The notes under the pieces: generated by a model
What the model saw: only the letters and a program-made list of their open reading frames with translations
The model's database searches: none
What the model was told of the DNA's origin: nothing
Translations under genes and position numbers: made by a program
DNA from: Pseudomonadota bacterium
GTDB taxonomy: Bacteria > Desulfobacterota > Binatia > Binatales > Binataceae
Length of the DNA stretch: 64,000 nucleotides
Assembly (NCBI GenBank): GCA_021324455.1
Contig: JAJPJA010000118.1
Location: 62,001 to 126,000, forward strand
Direction of reading: 5' to 3'
Shown: in pieces, positions 59,396 through 64,000 of the stretch
How the letters are laid out: each line of letters starts with the position of its first letter
How positions within the stretch are numbered: position 1 is the first letter of the stretch

Positions 59396-60319
59396 ATGGC
59401 GCTGGAAAGCAGCATCGAGCGGATGGCGGTGATTCTGGCCGGCGGTGACGGCAGCAGACTCAGCGGGCTGGTCCGCAACATGACCGGCCACAACGTTCCT
59501 AAGCAGTTCTGCTCGCTTTTGGGCGACGTTACCCTGCTGGAGCATACCCGCCGCCGCGTCGAGATGGCGATCGAACCGGACAAGACCGTGTTCGTGGTGA
59601 ATCAATCCCACGAACAGCATTACGCGCCGATCCTGCGCGACGTTTCCAAATCGAACCTGGTGGTGCAGCCGGAGGACCGCGGCACCGGCCCGGCAATTCT
59701 GCTGGCCCTGCTGCGGACCGCCGCGCTGGTCCCGGACGCCTCCGTGGCCCTGTTCCCGGCGCATCACGTGATCAGCGACGAGCGCGAATTCATGCGCCAT
59801 GTCGAGATCGCGTTCCAGGCGGTGGAGGACCGTCCCGAGTTTACCGTGCTGCTGGCGATGGAGCCGTCGCGGGCCGGCGGCGCCTGCGAATGGATCGAGC
59901 CGGCGCAGCGGATTGGTCTGAATCAGCATGACCTGTACCGGGTGGCAGGCTTGTGGGACAAATCCCATGCCGAGACTTCGGCGCTGCTCAAACGCGGATG
60001 GATGTGGAACAGCGGTGTGACAATCGCGCGCCTGTCCACGCTGCTGGGCATGATCATGGTCACGGCACCGCGCCTGTACGCGGCGTTCGCGCCGCTGCGC
60101 GAGCGTTTTCCCCGCTCACCCAGCCCCCGGATGGTGGCCAGCGTTTACCAGGAACTGCCGGTAATCGCATTCTCCCGGCATGTCCTGCGCGCGACCCCGG
60201 TCAATCTCGCGGCGCTGCCCGTACCCCGCGTCGGTTGGGACGAACTGGGCGAGCCGCAGCGCGTGCGCCAGACCTGGACCAGGCTGGGCATCAAGCCGCT
60301 GTGGTCGATCGGCTCGTGA
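59396..60319 (+). CDS. Sugar-phosphate nucleotidyltransferase-like protein
   Basis: A 307-residue protein related to mannose-1-phosphate guanylyltransferase. The nucleotide loop reads MAVILAGGDGSRLSGLVRNM with a conserved Lys in NVPKQFCSLLGD, then VNQSHEQHYAPILRDV and PEDRGTGPAILLALL. FPAHHVISDE is like the FPADH/SDH metal motif. About 160 residues follow with a Trp-containing region. It would activate a sugar phosphate with a nucleoside triphosphate for surface glycans, though shortness and a changed GxG loop leave the reaction uncertain. Confidence 0.8.
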   Translation: MALESSIERMAVILAGGDGSRLSGLVRNMTGHNVPKQFCSLLGDVTLLEHTRRRVEMAIEPDKTVFVVNQSHEQHYAPILRDVSKSNLVVQPEDRGTGPAILLALLRTAALVPDASVALFPAHHVISDEREFMRHVEIAFQAVEDRPEFTVLLAMEPSRAGGACEWIEPAQRIGLNQHDLYRVAGLWDKSHAETSALLKRGWMWNSGVTIARLSTLLGMIMVTAPRLYAAFAPLRERFPRSPSPRMVASVYQELPVIAFSRHVLRATPVNLAALPVPRVGWDELGEPQRVRQTWTRLGIKPLWSIGS

Positions 60320-60511
60320 CTGGTGGAACCCGCGCGCCTGCGACGGGGCGGCGGGACGCGCCTGACGAGCCCATAAGGGTCGGGGTCTTCGACTGAGGCC
60401 GGCCCAAACCTCGGGGCGAAAACACATCCCGGACAGGCTGGTGAGAGGCCGTTTCACGGCGTCGTCAGCTTGACAAAGCGGAGCACGGCGTGCGCTACTC
60501 GCCGCAGTCGC

Positions 60512-61771
60512 ATGGTCAAGCGCGAAAAGCAGGCATGGATGATCGTGATCAGTCTGTTTTTGGTCATGGTCATCATTAACGGGTCCGGTTACGGCGCGCA
60601 GGGCGTATTCTTCACGCCGCTGCTCAGGCAGTTCGGCTGGACGCGCGCCAAGCTGTCGCTGCTGCAATCCACGATGGGCCTGACTATGGGCGCCGCGATG
60701 CCACTGGCGGGATGGCTGCTGGACCGCTTCGAAGCGAAGATCGTGATGCTATGCGGCGCGCTGCTTGCCGGAGCCGCTTTTGCCGCCGCCAGCCAGGCCC
60801 ATTCCTTCGCGCCGATGCTGGCGGCATACATCGCGTTCGGCTTCGGCATGGGAGCCTCGACCACGCTGCCGTCCGCGTTTGTGGTTTCCAACTGGTTCGA
60901 GGAGCAGCGCGGACTGGCATTGGGCGTCGCGATGGCCGGAGCGTCGTTCGGCGGCACCGTGATGACGCTGGTTGCCGGCTACGCCCTGGCGTGGGGCGGA
61001 TGGCGCGTTGGATACCTGGCGATGGCGGCGCCGATTTTTGTCGTCGCGGCTCCCCTGATTCTGGTGCTGGTCAAGGGCCGTCCACCGCATGCGCTGTCCG
61101 CCGCCGCGTCCCAACCTGCCGCGCCCGCACAGGAGGGCGCCGCGCTTGACGGATTCGAATTAGGCGAGGCCTTGCGCAGCCGCTCTTTCTGGCTGATAAG
61201 TTTCGGTTTTTTCGCGTTCGCCTTCTCCGCCACCGGCACCGTGGTTCACCTGATTCCATACCTGATAGGTCAGGGATTTGCGCCCACTCGCGCGGCCCTG
61301 GCGATGAGCGTGCTGCTCGCGGTCGGTGCGGCCGGCAAGCCGGTGTTCGGATGGTTCGCGGACCGCTTCAGTATCCGCGTCGCGCTTTTTGTGGTGTTCG
61401 CCGGACTGGCGGCGGGATACGTTCTGATGCTGCGTGTGACGGATACGCGCAGCCTGGTAATTGCGCTGGCGGTATTCAGTCCGGTATGGGGCGCGGCCCT
61501 GGCGTTGCTGCCGGTGCTGCTGGCCGACGCCTGCGGGCTCAAACGCTATGGATCGATCTCGGGCATCCTCGGCGTTTTCAGCACCGTCGGCAGCGCGGGC
61601 GGCCCGGTCGTCGCCGGCGCGGTGTTCGACGCGGCGCATAGCTACGCGCCGGTCTTTGAACTCTACATCGTTCTGCTGGTGCTGTGCGCGCTAACGCCGT
61701 TTGCCTGCCCGCCATATGCGCGCGTTCCGCTGACGGCTGAGAGTCTGAAGCCGGCCCGCTCCATCGGCTGA
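60512..61771 (+). CDS. MFS transporter, monocarboxylate/OFA-like
   Basis: A 419-residue 12-helix MFS protein. Loop 2-3 signature GWLLDRFEAKIVMLCGALLA, helix 4-5 FGMGASTTLPSAFVVSNWFE, central polar loop (ALSAAASQPAAPAQEGAALD) and C-terminal GWFADRFSIRVALFVVFAGL. FVVSNWFEEQRGLALGVAMA is like oxalate:formate antiporters and monocarboxylate carriers. ATG 60512 chosen; an upstream in-frame TTG at 60470 adds 14 residues. Probable uptake of organic acids. Confidence 0.9.
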   Translation: MVKREKQAWMIVISLFLVMVIINGSGYGAQGVFFTPLLRQFGWTRAKLSLLQSTMGLTMGAAMPLAGWLLDRFEAKIVMLCGALLAGAAFAAASQAHSFAPMLAAYIAFGFGMGASTTLPSAFVVSNWFEEQRGLALGVAMAGASFGGTVMTLVAGYALAWGGWRVGYLAMAAPIFVVAAPLILVLVKGRPPHALSAAASQPAAPAQEGAALDGFELGEALRSRSFWLISFGFFAFAFSATGTVVHLIPYLIGQGFAPTRAALAMSVLLAVGAAGKPVFGWFADRFSIRVALFVVFAGLAAGYVLMLRVTDTRSLVIALAVFSPVWGAALALLPVLLADACGLKRYGSISGILGVFSTVGSAGGPVVAGAVFDAAHSYAPVFELYIVLLVLCALTPFACPPYARVPLTAESLKPARSIG

Positions 61772-61890
61772 CTTCGCGGCCGGTGGCTGCAGAAAAAAAG
61801 CCCCAGTGCGGTTAATCTGATACCGTTTTTGGATCCCCCGCGCTTCGCGCCGATGCGCGCCCGCCAAAACGCTGACCGACTTTTCAGACG

Positions 61891-62568
61891 CTACTTGAGC
61901 GGAGTGGGTGCAAGCGCATGCAGCAGACCGTCGTCGTAACGCTCGCGCAGCGCAATCGCAATCTGCATCCAGGTTTTCAGCTCGACATCGCCCGAGGGGT
62001 CGCGGCTGTAATGCTCGGCCAGCGTGTCCCATCCCTTTTCCAGCGCCCAGATGCTGACCGCTTCGTGGTTCTTCCAGCTGGTGCTGTAGGTGCCGATCCA
62101 GCGGCGGCCGTTGCGCACCGCATACGGCATCCACAACCGCTCGATTCCGTCCACGTAGTCGCGCTGCCTGTCGGGCTGGGTGGTGAGGATTTCATGTACG
62201 CAGACCTCCGCGGATACGCCGCTTTCCTTCAGATCCCTGAGCGTGGGATTGCCGGCGGCCGGGACCAAAATTCGTCCCTCCCCGCCGCGCGCCAGATTGC
62301 CCAGCGCGCCGCGCCATTTGCGGAAGCTGTTGCCCAGCCCCCCGCCGCCGTACTGGGCCGCGGCCAGCGCCGCGTAATGCTTGAGGTTATTTAGTTCCCA
62401 CAATGCGATGGTACGCGGCCACGGCAGCGAAATGCCGACCGTCTCCCATAACGCGACCAGCCGCGCGCCCGCCTCGCGCATGCCCGGATGGTAGGACTGC
62501 TCGAAGGCGTCGACGAAGTTGTCGAGCTGGCCGCAAATCAGGTCCGTGGTTTCATGGACGTAGATAAT
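61891..62568 (-). CDS. NIPSNAP-like protein, apparent ATT start codon
   Basis: A 225-residue alpha/beta protein whose family-like N-terminus (IIYVHETTDLICGQLDNFVD, AFEQSYHPGMREAGARLVAL) begins at an ATT codon (62568-62566). GGGAGGAG sits 8 bases upstream at ideal spacing, and no ATG, GTG or TTG lies nearby in frame; the first internal ATG (62481) would delete the conserved first strand. The rest includes WETVGISLPWPRTIALWELN, ERLWMPYAVRNGRRWIGTYS and YSTSWKNHEAVSIWALEKG. NIPSNAP-like proteins occur in catabolic clusters. It follows the amidohydrolase at 62612 by 43 bases, on the same strand, and probably shares its transcript. Confidence 0.78.
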   Translation of the reverse strand: MIYVHETTDLICGQLDNFVDAFEQSYHPGMREAGARLVALWETVGISLPWPRTIALWELNNLKHYAALAAAQYGGGGLGNSFRKWRGALGNLARGGEGRILVPAAGNPTLRDLKESGVSAEVCVHEILTTQPDRQRDYVDGIERLWMPYAVRNGRRWIGTYSTSWKNHEAVSIWALEKGWDTLAEHYSRDPSGDVELKTWMQIAIALRERYDDGLLHALAPTPLK

Positions 62569-62611
62569 GGCGGTCTCCTCCCTCGGATGCCGCGCGCTCC
62601 CGTCCGCATCT

Positions 62612-63733
62612 CTACAGACGGTAAAGAGCGGCGGCGTTGCCGTAAACGATTTTGCGCCGATCGGCCGGCGCCACGCCGCGCAGCATCTGCTCGATTACCT
62701 GCTGCGAGTTGGGCCAGGTGCTGTCGTTGTGCGGATAATCCGAACCCCACATCAGGATATCGCTGCCCGTGCTTTCCAGGGTAAGGATACCGGGGCGGTC
62801 ATCCTGGAATACGCATTTGATCTGGCGCTTGAAAAAATCGCTGGGCAGCAGACCGGACTTGATCTGGCGTTCGTAGCGCGGTCCCTTGCGCACAAACACG
62901 TGGTCCATCCGCTTGAGAAAGTGTGCCGCCCATCCGCAGTCGCTTTCCACGCATAGCAGGCGCAGCCCCGGATGGCGCTCCAACACGCCGGCAAAAATCA
63001 TCATCGCGAGCTGCCGCTCCAGCAGCGACGGCGCGATGGTGTAATCCGCCAGAAAATGTTTCAGGCGGCCGCCGCCCTCCTCGCCGCCGAACACCGGCGC
63101 CGTGCCCGCGAACAGGTGGAAGCTGGCAATCACGCCTCGTGCTTCCAGCTCCGTCCACAGCGGTTCCCACAGCGGGTTGTCGTAATAGCGCGCGGCGGGC
63201 GGATGCGCGTCGATAAGAACATTGACATAGCCCATCCCGGACACCCGCCGCAGTTCCGCCAGCGCCAAATCCAGATCGGCGCCGGGCAGGATGGCCACGC
63301 CCCTGAGCTTCGCCGGAGCGGCGCAGCAGTATTCATGCAGCCAGTCGTTATAGGCGCGCGCGCAAGCCATCTGCACGCCGCCATCCTCGACAGTCGAAAA
63401 CAACTGCATCGCATAGCTCGGATAGAGCACCTCGGCCGCCACGCCGTCCTGTTCCATCTCCCTCAGTCTGGCGGAAGGCTCCCACGCTCCCCTGGGAACT
63501 TCGGCAAAACTCATTGCCGAACTCGTCTTACCCTGCCACGATCCTGCGCTGGCGAACGCGGCCAGTGAGGTCACCATTCCGTTGGGGAAATGCCAGGCTT
63601 CGCCCAGCTTGTCATCAGGACCCAGATAAGGGACGCGGTCGCGCAGGGCGCGGTCGACGCGGCTGGTAAACAGATCGGGAGTTTCGCAGATGTGGGAATC
63701 CGCCGAAATTGTGGCTGAGGTTATAGCACTCAT
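62612..63733 (-). CDS. Amidohydrolase 2 family protein
   Basis: A 373-residue TIM-barrel amidohydrolase. N-terminal TISADSHICETPDLF gives the D-x-H motif, VIASFHLFAGTAP a later His, and WGSDYPHNDSTWPNSQQVIE the Asp/His pair. Mid-protein ELEARGVIASFHLF and VESDCGWAAHFLKRMDHVF are family blocks shared with the paralogues at 5299 and 50912. ATG 63733 is close to GGGAG. It starts the two-gene unit with the NIPSNAP-like gene and is divergent from the next plus-strand gene. Confidence 0.88.
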   Translation of the reverse strand: MSAITSATISADSHICETPDLFTSRVDRALRDRVPYLGPDDKLGEAWHFPNGMVTSLAAFASAGSWQGKTSSAMSFAEVPRGAWEPSARLREMEQDGVAAEVLYPSYAMQLFSTVEDGGVQMACARAYNDWLHEYCCAAPAKLRGVAILPGADLDLALAELRRVSGMGYVNVLIDAHPPAARYYDNPLWEPLWTELEARGVIASFHLFAGTAPVFGGEEGGGRLKHFLADYTIAPSLLERQLAMMIFAGVLERHPGLRLLCVESDCGWAAHFLKRMDHVFVRKGPRYERQIKSGLLPSDFFKRQIKCVFQDDRPGILTLESTGSDILMWGSDYPHNDSTWPNSQQVIEQMLRGVAPADRRKIVYGNAAALYRL

Positions 63734-63868
63734 CTCCCTGGCTCCGGCCAGACCTATCGCTTTGCTGAATTTTCTGCCGCATCGTCAGCCGCATCCCGGC
63801 GCAAAGTCAAGCCGCTCCCGCAGTACCGGACGGCGCCGCGGCGTCCTGCGCCCCGCTGACGCATTGGT

Positions 63869-63898
63869 TTGACAGGTCAAAAGAGCCGCCCCTATCTT
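63869..63898 (+). promoter_or_regulatory. Sigma70-type promoter
   Basis: TTGACA (63869-63874), an 18-base spacer and TATCTT (63893-63898): perfect -35 and a good -10, ending 31 bases before the next start codon. It is the clearest vegetative promoter in the window. Confidence 0.7.
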
Positions 63899-63935
63899 AC
63901 ATCTGCTCAACGGAAAATCAGAAAAGGGGATGCTT

Positions 63936-64000
63936 ATGAGCCGCGAATTCGAATTTGCGCAACTCTTGCGCGCTTACCGCAAAGGAATCCTCAGCGAAAA
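63936..64000 (+). CDS. 5' end of an unidentified gene (cut by window edge)
   Basis: The first 21 codons are visible, beginning MSREFEFAQLLRAYRKGI, helical and charged. ATG 63936 or the in-frame ATG at 63930 could start it; AAAGGGG lies just upstream. A strong sigma70-like promoter precedes it. Too little sequence to name a family. Confidence 0.65.
   Translation, partial: MSREFEFAQLLRAYRKGILSE

Noticed and set aside
1-64000. CRISPR arrays, insertion sequences, prophage genes, tRNA or rRNA genes
   Set aside because: I found no regularly spaced repeats, transposase motifs, integrase motifs or RNA-gene signatures by reading; a tRNA or repeat scan could still find something small.

Overview
The window is GC-rich, gene-dense chromosomal DNA from a Gram-negative-type bacterium: it carries a TonB-dependent receptor, an OmpA-type lipoprotein and a periplasmic adaptor. 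The mix of many metal-dependent amidohydrolase-2 proteins, class III CoA-transferases, SDR dehydrogenases, LLM flavin monooxygenases and VOC proteins, with a lone thiolase/DUF35 pair, resembles uncultured soil lineages such as Binatota or other former deltaproteobacterial groups. That placement is inference from gene content only. I saw no rRNA, tRNA, insertion sequence, phage gene or CRISPR array, and no obvious change in base composition.

Layout. 1-1.6 kb: truncated TonB receptor with a duplicated translation-start region and a possible His-rich ORF. 2.0-7.7 kb: thiolase/DUF35 pair (-), then secreted DUF1329 protein, amidohydrolase and MetE-like enzyme (+). 7.7-13.8 kb: minus-strand catabolic cluster (SDR, AraC regulator, aldehyde dehydrogenase, LLM monooxygenase, P450). 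14-16.1 kb: VOC, DUF2889 and a small protein. 16.4-24.7 kb: GH31 glycosidase with a LigD-type phosphoesterase, VOC, LLM, amidohydrolase, SDR, CoA-transferase. 24.9-29.8 kb: housekeeping minus-strand group (histidine phosphatase; NuoI-like ferredoxin, small membrane protein, thiC, peroxiredoxin, rhodanese-E1 fusion). 30-36.4 kb: MFS transporter, two paralogous small secreted proteins, SDR, VOC, OmpA lipoprotein, crotonase. 36.3-39.2 kb: membrane protein and a three-gene orphan Tad pseudopilin set. 39.4-45 kb: methyltransferase, FHA-TM-CAP protein, two polytopic membrane proteins (second YfhO-like). 45.1-48.4 kb: two CoA-transferases and an SDR. 48.6-49.8 kb: a bufferin-type pair (DUF692/MNIO enzyme with a Cys-rich secreted precursor). 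50-57.7 kb: SDR, amidohydrolase, MacB-like export genes without an ATPase, DUF4286-like protein, acyl-CoA dehydrogenase. 57.7-64 kb: cupredoxin with amidohydrolase, sugar-nucleotidyltransferase-like protein, MFS transporter, NIPSNAP-like gene with an apparent ATT start, amidohydrolase, and the start of a gene behind a good sigma70 promoter.

How it fits together. Most genes suit oxidation and CoA-dependent breakdown of organic acids, terpenoid- or steroid-like or aromatic compounds: P450/LLM oxygenation, SDR and ALDH oxidation, CoA transfer, acyl-CoA dehydrogenation, hydration and thiolytic or aldol cleavage. Uptake would be by the MFS and TonB proteins. The best candidate for a less-described system is the two-gene bufferin-type locus at 48.6-49.8 kb, which has an intercistronic hairpin and lacks its usual bufC partner.
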